Assembly (NCBI RefSeq): GCF_002834235.1
Contig: NZ_NNBY01000027.1
Coordinates: 91,675 to 155,674 of the forward strand
DNA from: Ruminococcus bromii
GTDB lineage: Bacteria > Bacillota > Clostridia > Oscillospirales > Acutalibacteraceae
Reading direction: 5' to 3'
DNA length: 64,000 bases
Below are positions 1 through 7,900 of this stretch, piece by piece. The notes under the pieces were generated by a model. That model made no database searches and was not told the origin of the DNA. It worked only from the letters and a program-made list of their open reading frames with translations. Both the position numbers and the translations under genes were made by a program. The stretch's first letter is position 1, and the number at the start of each line of letters is the position of its first letter.

Positions 1-66
1 TTCTGCAAGTTCCTCTTCAAGATTTTTAAGACCTTCCGCAGTAAGCATTGTTGGTTTAGCTGCCAT
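1..66 (-). CDS. greA: transcription elongation factor GreA, N-terminal fragment
   Basis: Only the first 22 codons are inside the window; the gene runs off the left edge. The peptide begins MAAKPTMLTAEGLKNLEEEL, which matches the start of the GreA coiled coil (short lead, T-x-E-G-x-x-x-L-E-E-E-L). GreA rescues backtracked RNA polymerase by stimulating transcript cleavage. The ATG is preceded by AAAGGAA at good spacing. The call rests on a short segment, so GreB or another Gre-like factor is possible. Confidence 0.75.
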   Translation of the reverse strand, partial: MAAKPTMLTAEGLKNLEEELAE

Positions 67-184
67 TTTATATCGTTCCTTTCAGTTAATACCGCACCTG
101 CACAAGCGTGCATACGGTATAAAATTCTTTCATATCAGCAAAAAACTGCATATAGATTTATTATAATTTTTTTCACACCGATTG

Positions 185-1012
185 TCAAGCAAAACGGGCA
201 AGATAACTGCAAAGAGATTTCACTGTCTGCGCCTCTGTATCATTACGGCACAAATCGGGAACAATTGAACCGAGTTCGTACTGTGAACCGAGTGTATAGA
301 GTGCTGAGCAGAAGTATTCCTCCGACAATCCCTCAGGCCGCAAAAGTGCGAATCCGTTCGGCATTTTGAAGCAATAGCGAAAATACACAAAGCCCTTTAT
401 ATTTTCCTTAGGTCTGCCATTTGTGAGGATGACCGCATCATTTCTTACAGGCAGATTTTCTTCAATTTCAAACGGTGCAATGACAAGGTCACAATTTGAA
501 AGCTGTTCACGGTGGTGAGTAACAACGGCACACGCACCTGTTTCTTCGGCAATGGTATTCAGCTCATCATAGAACACATCTTCGTTGTCTGTGATAATAC
601 AGACATTGCCAGTATATTTCAACACAAATGAAACAAGGTCGGTGCATTGAGCATCGGGATCATAAATTCCGACCGTCAGCCTTTCGGGAGCGTCAAATTT
701 GCTGAGGGCATAAAGCGCCATATTTGTACAAAGTCTTGCCGAAAAAAGCGGCGAGTAAAAACGCTTGTAACCGCTGTCATTTGGAAAAGTCATTTCTTCG
801 CAACACAAAAGTCTTGTGCGCTGACTGCCGATTGCCCTGTCAATTTTATTGAGATTGACCTTTTGTCTGCGACAGATGTATGTAAGCTGTTTTACGCTTA
901 CGCCCCTTGCCCTTTTGATTTCAACGCACACCTTGTCCCCTCTCAGCCTGTTAAAAAATCCCCTTATTTTCCCGCACTTTTCGGGAAACACAACATTCAA
1001 TGAAGTAATCAA
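185..1012 (-). CDS. conserved-looking hypothetical protein, possible Rossmann-like fold
   Basis: A 275-residue protein I do not recognise. The first ~75 residues are basic and Cys-containing. Residues ~110-200 alternate short hydrophobic strands and helices (LTVGIYDPDA, NVCIITDN, ACAVVTHH, CDLVIAP), a pattern like a Rossmann-type nucleotide-binding fold, but no glycine-rich loop is clear. No signal peptide or membrane segment is visible. The start is TTG, 8 bases after GGAGG. That GGAGG lies inside the hairpin that ends the upstream M23 gene, so termination and translation initiation may compete. It lies between greA and the ftsEX operon, all on the same strand. Confidence 0.6.
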   Translation of the reverse strand: MITSLNVVFPEKCGKIRGFFNRLRGDKVCVEIKRARGVSVKQLTYICRRQKVNLNKIDRAIGSQRTRLLCCEEMTFPNDSGYKRFYSPLFSARLCTNMALYALSKFDAPERLTVGIYDPDAQCTDLVSFVLKYTGNVCIITDNEDVFYDELNTIAEETGACAVVTHHREQLSNCDLVIAPFEIEENLPVRNDAVILTNGRPKENIKGFVYFRYCFKMPNGFALLRPEGLSEEYFCSALYTLGSQYELGSIVPDLCRNDTEAQTVKSLCSYLARFA

Positions 1013-1020
1013 AACAAAAA

Positions 1021-1056
1021 CCTCCGCATATTTACTTATTTAAGTATATGCGAAGG
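1021..1056 (-). terminator. intrinsic terminator after the M23 hydrolase gene
   Basis: On the minus strand a long imperfect stem (CGCATA...TATGCG core) is followed by TTTTTGTTTTG. Its 3' arm contains the GGAGG used by the downstream 275-residue gene. Confidence 0.7.
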
Positions 1057-1091
1057 CTTTTAAATTAATTATCAAATTGTGTATGTACAGA

Positions 1092-2393
1092 TTAATATTC
1101 TGACATCGGGTTGTATCTTACACCGTTAAGACGGCATTCGTAGTGGAGATGAGGTCCTGTAGAGTTACCTGTTGAACCGACATAGCCGATAACCTGTCCT
1201 CTTGAAACGGTCTGACCTGTACTTACTGTAAGACTTGTAAGGTGACCGTAAACTGTCATCTTACCGCCCGCGTGGCTGATCATTACATAGTTACCGTAAC
1301 CGCCGCCGCAGCCGCAGCTGTAGCTCTTGCCCCAGTTGTGTGTACAACTGCTGTTGCTTGCGATAACAGTACCGTCGGCAGCCGCAACAACGGGAGTTCC
1401 CATAATGCCTGCGCCGGCAATATCAATTCCGCCGTGGTTATAAACCTCTCTGTCCTCATACCACTCCGAGGAAAGATATGTAAAGCCCGGTGTCGGCCAT
1501 GCAAAGCCCGAACCCGACGGAACAATTACAGATGATGAACCTGAGCTTGATGAACCCGAACTGCTTGAGCCGCTTGATGAACTGCTTGAAGAGCTGCTTG
1601 ATGAACTGCTTGAGCTCTGTGAAGCCTGAGCAGCGTGTTCCGCAGCAGCCTTTTGAGCGGCATAGTACTGGCTGATTTTAGCTTCAATCTCATCACTCTG
1701 CAAAGCCGCACTTTCCAAGGAATTCTGCGCCTCGGAATTTGATGCGTAAAGATTTTTAAGAATCTCGTCATTATCGGAAATGAGTTTATTAAACTCGTCC
1801 TGATCCGACTTCAATGACGCCTGCTGAGTTTCAAGGTCTTTCTTGTCGGCCTCAAGTGATTCCTTCTTGGTGCTGAGCTCGTCCAGCTTTGTCTGGATTT
1901 CGCTGATAAGCTCCTTGTCGCTGTTTGCAAGGCTCTTTACAAGCTCCATCTTATCAATAAGGTCAGAAAAATCCTTTGCACCGAAAATGATTTCAAGGTC
2001 GGTTGCATTGCCTGACATATAGAGAATTCTGAGTCTGTTTGCAAGTGCGTCAAACTGATCCTCAACTTCCGAAAGTCCCTTGTCATAAGCGTCCTGCTTT
2101 TCCTTAATATCATCGTTAAGGCTTGAAATTTTCTCACGGGTTACTGCAATTTTTTCATCAAGAACCTGAACCTTGCTTACAAGGGCGCTCTTGTATTCTT
2201 CCTTTTCTGCGATGTCAGACTTTGTATCATCAAGAATCTTCTGATACTTTTCGTTTTCCTGTTCAAGCTGCTGAAGCTGTTGTTCAAGGTCTGAGATGCT
2301 GTCCTCAGCAGAAACAGTAGTCGGTATTGCCATTGGAATTGAAATCATGCATACGCAGAGCATTGCACATAAAATTCTTTTTAATTTGTTCAT
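1092..2393 (-). CDS. secreted coiled-coil M23 murein hydrolase (EnvC/PcsB-like role)
   Basis: A 433-residue exported protein. It has a signal peptide at about residues 1-30 ending near VSAED, then a long coiled coil to about residue 245, a poly-Ser/Gly linker, and a C-terminal LytM/M23 zinc peptidase. Metal ligands are visible in HGGIDIAG and GPHLHYE. M23 enzymes cut peptidoglycan cross-bridges, and coiled-coil members are activated by FtsEX at the septum. It follows ftsE and ftsX, 32 bases after the ftsX stop, which supports that partnership. The ATG at 2393 is chosen because AAAGGAGG sits just upstream and the signal peptide begins there; an earlier in-frame codon at 2432 would overlap ftsX. 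Confidence 0.9.
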   Translation of the reverse strand: MNKLKRILCAMLCVCMISIPMAIPTTVSAEDSISDLEQQLQQLEQENEKYQKILDDTKSDIAEKEEYKSALVSKVQVLDEKIAVTREKISSLNDDIKEKQDAYDKGLSEVEDQFDALANRLRILYMSGNATDLEIIFGAKDFSDLIDKMELVKSLANSDKELISEIQTKLDELSTKKESLEADKKDLETQQASLKSDQDEFNKLISDNDEILKNLYASNSEAQNSLESAALQSDEIEAKISQYYAAQKAAAEHAAQASQSSSSSSSSSSSSSSSGSSSSGSSSSGSSSVIVPSGSGFAWPTPGFTYLSSEWYEDREVYNHGGIDIAGAGIMGTPVVAAADGTVIASNSSCTHNWGKSYSCGCGGGYGNYVMISHAGGKMTVYGHLTSLTVSTGQTVSRGQVIGYVGSTGNSTGPHLHYECRLNGVRYNPMSEY

Positions 2394-2425
2394 CGTAATC
2401 TCCTCCTTTAAGATTTCTGTCGGGA

Positions 2426-3322
2426 TTACCAACCGAGTATTTCGTTACCTTCCATTTTAAGGTATTTTCTGATTGAAATAAAGCTGCCGAAGAAGCCGAT
2501 AACAATACCTGCAATTGCAAACAAGCCGCCTGTAATCCAGATGACATTGTTAATCGGGATAAAATCAATCGGAACAATCTGATAAACAAGAGCCTGTGCA
2601 GTCTCATAGAGGATTGCAATTGCGCCTGTTGAAACAATTGCGGAAATAAGTCCGATTATCATACCTTCAATAAGAAACGGCCATCGTACAAACGAGTTCG
2701 TTGCACCAACCGATTTCATAATGCTGATTTCAAATCTTCGTGAATACATCGTTGCACGAATTGTGTTGGCAATGATGAAGATTGAAATGATTGTCAGCGC
2801 ACAAACAACCGCAATACAAATCATATTGACAAGATTGCTGATGTCCGTAAGCTTCTTTGCAAGCTCACGGTGGTTGCTTATGCTGTCAACACCGTCAATT
2901 TTTTTAATCTGAGCAACAGTATCGTCATACTTCGACAAGTCCTTCATAACTACAATGAAAGAATCGGGGAGTTTGTTTCTGCCCTGCATCTCGGCAAAAA
3001 GATCATCACCGAGAGTAGATTTATACTGCTTTATCGCATCTTCCTTTGAAAGAAAGGTTGCCGACTCAACATTGTCAAGCTTTTCAATTTCTTTTCCTAC
3101 ATAAACAGCCTCAAGCTGTGAATATCCGTCTTTAACATAAACTGAGGTTTCGTTTGACTTGCCAACAGATTCAACAACATTGTCAACATTCATCGAAAAA
3201 AGTGCCGCCGCACCTGTGAGAACAAGACAGCTTATAAGTACGCAGACAGAAGCGATACTCATAATACGGTTGTTCCACACATTTTTGAAACCTTCTTTTG
3301 CTAAATAACCAAATCCGGTCAT
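2426..3322 (-). CDS. ftsX: cell-division ABC transporter permease FtsX
   Basis: A 298-residue integral membrane protein with one N-terminal TM helix (about residues 22-45), a large extracellular loop (about 46-165) and three C-terminal TM helices, the FtsX layout. Together with FtsE it forms a transmembrane switch that uses ATP to activate periplasmic/extracellular wall hydrolases during division. The sequence between TM2 and TM3 (ATMYSRRFEISIMKSVGAT) is the usual conserved cytoplasmic FtsX/MacB-like segment. It lies between ftsE and the coiled-coil M23 hydrolase in one operon. Start ATG has GAAAGG upstream. Confidence 0.92.
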   Translation of the reverse strand: MTGFGYLAKEGFKNVWNNRIMSIASVCVLISCLVLTGAAALFSMNVDNVVESVGKSNETSVYVKDGYSQLEAVYVGKEIEKLDNVESATFLSKEDAIKQYKSTLGDDLFAEMQGRNKLPDSFIVVMKDLSKYDDTVAQIKKIDGVDSISNHRELAKKLTDISNLVNMICIAVVCALTIISIFIIANTIRATMYSRRFEISIMKSVGATNSFVRWPFLIEGMIIGLISAIVSTGAIAILYETAQALVYQIVPIDFIPINNVIWITGGLFAIAGIVIGFFGSFISIRKYLKMEGNEILGW

Positions 3323-3360
3323 ATCAAAAATCCTTTCAAAATCCTATTTGCGCAAACGCA

Positions 3361-4125
3361 TTATTCCGGAACAACCACTGCATTATCGGGATAATCCGGT
3401 GTGTTTTCTTCTTCACCGCTGTCATCACCGTAATCGTCAGTATAGTCATCTTTAACAAACAAATCCTTGGTGTCGCTCTTAATTTTTCCGTGGTCAAGAA
3501 CAACAACTCGTCTGTCAAACTCACGAACAAGGTCATGTTCATGCGTTACAACAATAACGGTTGTGCCTGTTGCGTTAATTTCATTGAGAAGCTCAATGAT
3601 TTCGTGTGACATCTCGGGGTCAACATTACCTGTCGGCTCATCGGCAATAATAATTTCGGGGTTATTCACAAGGGCTCTTGCAAGGCTTACACGCTGTTGC
3701 TCACCGCCCGAGAGTTCACTCGGTCTGTTTTTCATCTTATCTTTAAGACCGACAAGCTCAAGCACATACGGAACACGCTTTTTGATTACTGCCGAAGGTT
3801 TTCCGACAGCACGCATCGCAAACGCAACATTGTCGAAAACATTCATCTTGTCAATAAGTCTGAAATCCTGAAAAACAATGCCCATATGACGGCGCATATA
3901 AGGAACCTTGCTCCTTCTCAGCTTTGTAACATCAGTGTCGTTGATAACGATTTTGCCCGATGTCGGAGTCTCCTCATGCATAATGAGTTTAAGAAATGTA
4001 CTCTTGCCTGCGCCCGATGCACCGACAATAAATACAAACTCGCCCTTATCAATACTCAGCGTAATACCGTAGAGAGCATGAGTGCCATTAGGGTATGTTT
4101 TAGACACATTTATAAAATCAATCAT
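3361..4125 (-). CDS. ftsE: cell-division ATP-binding protein FtsE, with acidic C-terminal tail
   Basis: ABC ATPase with Walker A GASGAGKST, signature LSGGEQQRV, Walker B IIIADEPTGNVD and the switch His in VVTHEHD. It is the motor partner of FtsX. The family is usually near 225-230 residues; this protein has 254, and the last ~30 residues form an acidic Asp/Glu/Tyr/Pro-rich tail (DDYTDDYGDDSGEEEN and on) that is not part of the ABC fold. The tail could be an interaction segment, which is inference. It is first in the ftsE-ftsX-M23 operon; AAAGGTGA precedes the ATG. Confidence 0.93.
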   Translation of the reverse strand: MIDFINVSKTYPNGTHALYGITLSIDKGEFVFIVGASGAGKSTFLKLIMHEETPTSGKIVINDTDVTKLRRSKVPYMRRHMGIVFQDFRLIDKMNVFDNVAFAMRAVGKPSAVIKKRVPYVLELVGLKDKMKNRPSELSGGEQQRVSLARALVNNPEIIIADEPTGNVDPEMSHEIIELLNEINATGTTVIVVTHEHDLVREFDRRVVVLDHGKIKSDTKDLFVKDDYTDDYGDDSGEEENTPDYPDNAVVVPE

Positions 4126-4179
4126 AAAGTCACCTTTGTTTTGTAGTTATTGTACAAATACTCACAAAAAAGTCAAAAC

Positions 4180-4211
4180 GCCCAAAGCACAGCAAGACAC
4201 TGTGCTCGGGC
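4180..4211 (-). terminator. intrinsic terminator of the PucR-type regulator gene
   Basis: Minus strand: GCCCGAGCACAG pairs with CTGTGCTTTGGGC, followed by GTTTTGACTTTTTTG. Confidence 0.75.
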
Positions 4212-4225
4212 ACACTTTAACCAAA

Positions 4226-5311
4226 TCAGTATTTTGTAGGACTTGCGTTGAGGTATTTCTTAACCATAAGAGCTACCTTGAACACGATTGCGTCCTCAAA
4301 CTCACGGAGGTCAAGACCTGTGAGCTTTTTAATTTTTTCAAGTCTGTACACAAGAGTGTTTCTGTGTACAAAAAGCTTTCTTGATGTTTCGGAAACATTG
4401 AGGTTGTTTTCAAAGAAACGCTGGATTGTAAAGAGAGTTTCCTGATCAAGGCTCTCAATTGAACCACGCTTGAAAACTTCTTTGAGGAACATTTCACACA
4501 ATGTTGTGGGAAGCTGATAGATAAGACGGGCAATGCCGAGGTTATCATAGCTTACGATTGTACGGTCTGTGTCAAATACCTTTGCAACCTCAAGAGCTGA
4601 CTGAGCCTCCTTAAAGCTTCTTGCAAGATCCTTGATGCCTGTAACCGTTGTGCCGATGCCGACAACACAGTGTGTGTAGAACTCGCTCGAAAGTGTGTCT
4701 GAAATCGAGCTTGCAAGCTTTTCAAGGTCACGGCTCTCTGTGTCGGGTTTAATTTCCTTAACAAGTGCAATTTCAACCTCGTTAATATTTATAACAAAGT
4801 CCTTTGACTTGTCCGGGAAAAGATTCTGAACTATATCATAAGCGGAAACATCTGTTTTTGAAACAATTTTAATAAGCAGACACACACGGGAAACCTCGCT
4901 GTTAAAGTGAAGTTCTCTTGCTTTAAGGTAAATGTCACCCGGAAGAATGTTGTCAAGAATAACATTCTTAATAAAGTTTGAACGATCATACTTTTCGTCA
5001 TAATACTGCTTGATGCTTGCAAAAGAAACCGACAAAAGCTGAGCATACTTCTGAGCATACTCATCGGTACCCTGAACAAATACTGCATAATCATACTTTG
5101 CATTGCTGCCGAAAGATCTGTATGTATAGCCGTTCACAACAAACGGTGCTGTCGAGCTGAGTGTTTCGGAATTAACGCTCTCGTTTACCTCGCCGATTTT
5201 TCCAAGCTCGGAGCAGGCAATAACAACCGAAGTCTCGTCAATTACGCCAATCGTTCTGTCGATTGCGTCTTTCATCTGGTGTACAATACCTTGAAATAAT
5301 CTGTTTGACAT
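4226..5311 (-). CDS. PucR/CdaR-family transcriptional regulator
   Basis: A 361-residue protein with a variable sensory N-terminus, a central GGDEF-like/CdaR-type region (about 160-285) and a C-terminal PucR-type helix-turn-helix (about 295-355), seen in FFENNLNVSETSRKLFVHRN followed by TLVYRLEKI. This family controls sugar-diacid, purine or amino-acid use. The ligand cannot be read here. It is a single-gene unit with its own promoter and terminator. The orphan sugar-ABC ATPase starts 600 bp away on the same strand, but repeats and a terminator separate them, so functional linkage is only a guess. Confidence 0.8.
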   Translation of the reverse strand: MSNRLFQGIVHQMKDAIDRTIGVIDETSVVIACSELGKIGEVNESVNSETLSSTAPFVVNGYTYRSFGSNAKYDYAVFVQGTDEYAQKYAQLLSVSFASIKQYYDEKYDRSNFIKNVILDNILPGDIYLKARELHFNSEVSRVCLLIKIVSKTDVSAYDIVQNLFPDKSKDFVININEVEIALVKEIKPDTESRDLEKLASSISDTLSSEFYTHCVVGIGTTVTGIKDLARSFKEAQSALEVAKVFDTDRTIVSYDNLGIARLIYQLPTTLCEMFLKEVFKRGSIESLDQETLFTIQRFFENNLNVSETSRKLFVHRNTLVYRLEKIKKLTGLDLREFEDAIVFKVALMVKKYLNASPTKY

Positions 5312-5338
5312 AAATCTTTACCTCGTTTTCTCCGCAGT

Positions 5339-5366
5339 TATATATTGTGATTGTAAAAGAGTTCAA
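5339..5366 (-). promoter_or_regulatory. candidate promoter of the PucR-type gene
   Basis: Minus strand TTGAAC at 5366-5361 and TATATA at 5344-5339 with a 16-base spacer, just upstream of the ribosome binding site. Confidence 0.45.
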
Positions 5367-5599
5367 TAAAATACAATCTGTCTCATATACATATTACACA
5401 AAAACGAGAAAAAAATCAACCTCTATTTACAATTTTTCTTGAATTTTTTTAGAGAATTTGCATAATCAGCAACAAGTTACAGTTTTGAAAGCAAAATTAA
5501 ACAATTGTTACAAAATCTTATTTGTTTTTTAATATATCACAACATTGTGTTGATTTTGTGACAAAATACGAAAAAATGTTCATACATTAAAATTCAACC
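5367..5599. other. AT-rich gene-free stretch, nothing recognised
   Basis: This is part of the 600-bp gap between the PucR-type gene and the ABC ATPase gene. It is very AT-rich, with no convincing ORF, RNA gene or long hairpin. The rest of the gap is filled by the two repeats and the terminator listed next. Confidence 0.6.
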
Positions 5600-5672
5600 A
5601 CGGTGAGCCGCCGTTCCCTATTCGTGCAGACAGTTTGAAAAAATCATAACATATTTTGCCAGAGCGAAACAT
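5600..5672 (+). repeat. dispersed intergenic repeat, 'GCCGTTCCC' family copy
   Basis: It contains GAGCCGCCGTTCCCTATTCG, then GCAGACAGTTTG and GAGCGAAAC. The same ordered blocks recur at 15786, 49715 and 50857. This copy is diverged. Confidence 0.7.
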
Positions 5673-5690
5673 TGCAATTGATAGTACATA

Positions 5691-5849
5691 CAGTAGCGGC
5701 GTTCAGTGAACGCCAATCGTTTTGGTTGCAAAACCAAAACGACACACAGCAAATACATTATTATATCATTGTTAATTAAACAGGTCATTTGTAATGTCGA
5801 ACCGATTGTGAAAATCGGTTCGATTGGCGGTCACTGACCGCCGCTACTG
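5691..5849. repeat. paired GTAG-hairpin repeat (BIME-like), full copy
   Basis: The ends are inverted: CAGTAGCGG at the left and CCGCTACTG at the right. Each end carries a GTAG foot followed by a hairpin: GGCGTTCA/TGAACGCC at the left and GGCGGTCA/TGACCGCC at the right. Inside are two more hairpins, CGTTTTGGTT/AACCAAAACG and GAACCGATT/AATCGGTTC. A related copy at 58831-58997 keeps every hairpin with different bases. Confidence 0.8.
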
Positions 5850-5866
5850 TTACACAAAACGCAAAA

Positions 5867-5891
5867 ACGGCGGAGCATAACGCTCCGCCGT
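5867..5891 (-). terminator. intrinsic terminator of the ABC ATPase gene
   Basis: A perfect 10-bp stem ACGGCGGAGC/GCTCCGCCGT followed on the minus strand by TTTTTG. Confidence 0.85.
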
Positions 5892-5912
5892 AAAATACAA
5901 ATTAAATTATAA

Positions 5913-7019
5913 TCAGTTTGTGATTGTTTTCTCAGTATCCTTATCAAAGATGTGGAGTTTGCTGAGGTCGAAAGCAATCTCAATGTCGTCGCCCGGCTTA
6001 GCTGTTGAAGTAGGTTCAACACGAGCTGTGATAGGTGTACCGTTGATATTTACATAGAGATAAATTTCAGCGCCCATAAGCTCGGTAACATCAACATTGG
6101 CTTTGAGAAGACACTCAGCCTTAGCAATTTCTTCAGGCTCATCGTGAACATGCTCAGGACGGATGCCCAAAACAACTTCCTTGCCAACATAGTTGTCGAG
6201 GTCAGCATTGACCTTTGACTCCGGAACAGGAACGTGATACTTGTCAAAATCAAGAGTATACTTGCCGCCGTTCTTAGAGAGAACAGCGTTGATGAAGTTC
6301 ATCTGAGGTGAACCGATAAATCCGGCAACAAACATATTGCAAGGCAGATCATAAAGATGCTGAGGAGTATCAACCTGCTGAATGAAACCGTCTTTCATAA
6401 CAACAATTCTTGTACCCATTGTCATAGCCTCTGTCTGGTCATGGGTTACATAGATAAATGTTGTGCCGAGACGCTGATAAATTTTTGAAATCTCTGTTCT
6501 CATCTGAGCACGGAGCTTAGCATCAAGGTTTGAAAGCGGTTCGTCAAGAAGGAATACCTTCGGGTTACGAACGATAGCACGACCGAGAGCAACACGCTGT
6601 CTCTGACCGCCTGAAAGAGCCTTTGGCTTTCTGTCAAGATACTGCTCGATACCGAGGATTCTTGCAGCCTCTTCAACTCTTCTCTTAATCTCTTCCTTAG
6701 AGAACTTACGGAGCTTAAGACCGAATGCCATATTATCATATACAGTCATATGAGGATAAAGAGCATAGTTCTGGAATACCATTGCGATATCTCTGTCCTT
6801 AGGAGCAACATCGTTTGCGAGTGTATCGCCGATGTAAAGCTCACCCTTTGAAATATCCTCAAGACCTGCAATCATTCTGAGGGTTGTTGATTTACCGCAA
6901 CCTGAAGGACCAACGAGAATGATGAATTCTTTGTCGGCAATTTCAAGGTTGAAGTCTGTAACAGCAGTTACACCGCCGTCATAAATCTTGTAAACATGTC
7001 TTAATGAAACATTTGCCAT
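5913..7019 (-). CDS. sugar ABC transporter ATP-binding protein, MsmK/UgpC/MalK type
   Basis: A 368-residue ABC ATPase: Walker A GPSGCGKST, signature LSGGQRQRV, Walker B VFLLDEPLSNLD, His switch in YVTHDQTEAM, and a C-terminal TOBE/MalK-like domain (about 240-360) with the IRPEHV motif. It energises import of oligosaccharides or glycerol-phosphate through partner permeases. No permease or binding protein is nearby, which fits the multitask MsmK-type ATPases of Firmicutes that serve several sugar importers encoded elsewhere. GGAGG precedes the ATG, and a strong terminator follows. The substrate is unknown. Confidence 0.92.
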   Translation of the reverse strand: MANVSLRHVYKIYDGGVTAVTDFNLEIADKEFIILVGPSGCGKSTTLRMIAGLEDISKGELYIGDTLANDVAPKDRDIAMVFQNYALYPHMTVYDNMAFGLKLRKFSKEEIKRRVEEAARILGIEQYLDRKPKALSGGQRQRVALGRAIVRNPKVFLLDEPLSNLDAKLRAQMRTEISKIYQRLGTTFIYVTHDQTEAMTMGTRIVVMKDGFIQQVDTPQHLYDLPCNMFVAGFIGSPQMNFINAVLSKNGGKYTLDFDKYHVPVPESKVNADLDNYVGKEVVLGIRPEHVHDEPEEIAKAECLLKANVDVTELMGAEIYLYVNINGTPITARVEPTSTAKPGDDIEIAFDLSKLHIFDKDTEKTITN

Positions 7020-7179
7020 TGTGTATAAACCTCCAATTAGTCGATAACGATAAAGTCCTTAGCTTTATTACATACAATAATATACCACTTTTCGCACAAT
7101 TTGACCATACCGAAATTGACCAAAGATATATGCATTATTTTATTTAAAACCGACACAGGATAAAATTCAGATGCATTTT

Positions 7180-7899
7180 TTAGTGTATATTGCCGATAAA
7201 AACCGACTTTTTATCCAAATCCGTTAACAATTTGCACTCGCCTATGTGCAAATTGCTATCAAGATGCAAACCGCCTATTGAAATTCGTTGAAGATGCACA
7301 ACTTTTAATCCACAACACAAAAACATTTTTTTAACCTGATGATATTTACCCTCACAAATTGTGACAATTCCTGTTTTTTTATCATTTTCGTCACATTCAA
7401 GCACGGCACTGCGACACTTCGTACCGTCAGAGAACTCAATTCCATCAGAAAAAGCCTTGATAGTATCATCTGTAATTTCACCGTCAAGCTTTGCAACATA
7501 CTTCTTGTCCACATGCTTTTTAGGCGAGGTTATGCTGTGCGCAAAGTCACCGTCATCTGTAATAAGAAGCAGTCCCTCCGTATCACGGTCAAGTCTGCCG
7601 ACGGGAAAAAGTCCCTTTCGTTTCATATCTTCGGGGATAATATCAATAACAGTCTTAAACTGCCTGTCCTCGGTTGCCGACACAACTCCCGCAGGCTTGT
7701 TCATCATTATATATATGTGTTTGCTGTAATTCAAAGCCTGTCCGTCCACAACAATTTCATCCTTGTCGGGGTCAACCTTAGTATCAGGCTTTTTACAGAT
7801 TTTTCCGTTCACAAGAACCGCACCGCTTTTTATGAGCTTTTGAACCTCTTTTCTGCCGTCGGCTCTTTGTGACGAAATAAGCTTATCAAGTCTTTCCAT
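7180..7899 (-). CDS. rRNA pseudouridine synthase, RsuA/RluB/E/F family
   Basis: A 239-residue protein with an N-terminal S4 RNA-binding domain (about 1-50) and the pseudouridine synthase domain. The catalytic Asp is in GRLDRDTEGLLL, and the family motif KYHQVKKMF is visible. It isomerises a specific uridine in rRNA; small-subunit U516 (RsuA) is likeliest by length, but the target is not certain. The ATG at 7899 follows the stop of the DUF4830 gene by one base (TAAGATG). There is no clear ribosome binding site, so translation is probably coupled. A TTG at 7911 is an alternative start. Confidence 0.88.
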   Translation of the reverse strand: MERLDKLISSQRADGRKEVQKLIKSGAVLVNGKICKKPDTKVDPDKDEIVVDGQALNYSKHIYIMMNKPAGVVSATEDRQFKTVIDIIPEDMKRKGLFPVGRLDRDTEGLLLITDDGDFAHSITSPKKHVDKKYVAKLDGEITDDTIKAFSDGIEFSDGTKCRSAVLECDENDKKTGIVTICEGKYHQVKKMFLCCGLKVVHLQRISIGGLHLDSNLHIGECKLLTDLDKKSVFIGNIH

Positions 7900-7900
7900 C

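Noticed and set aside
1550..1620. Simple repeat in the M23 hydrolase gene
   Set aside because: This is an in-frame poly-Ser/Gly linker, common in secreted hydrolases.
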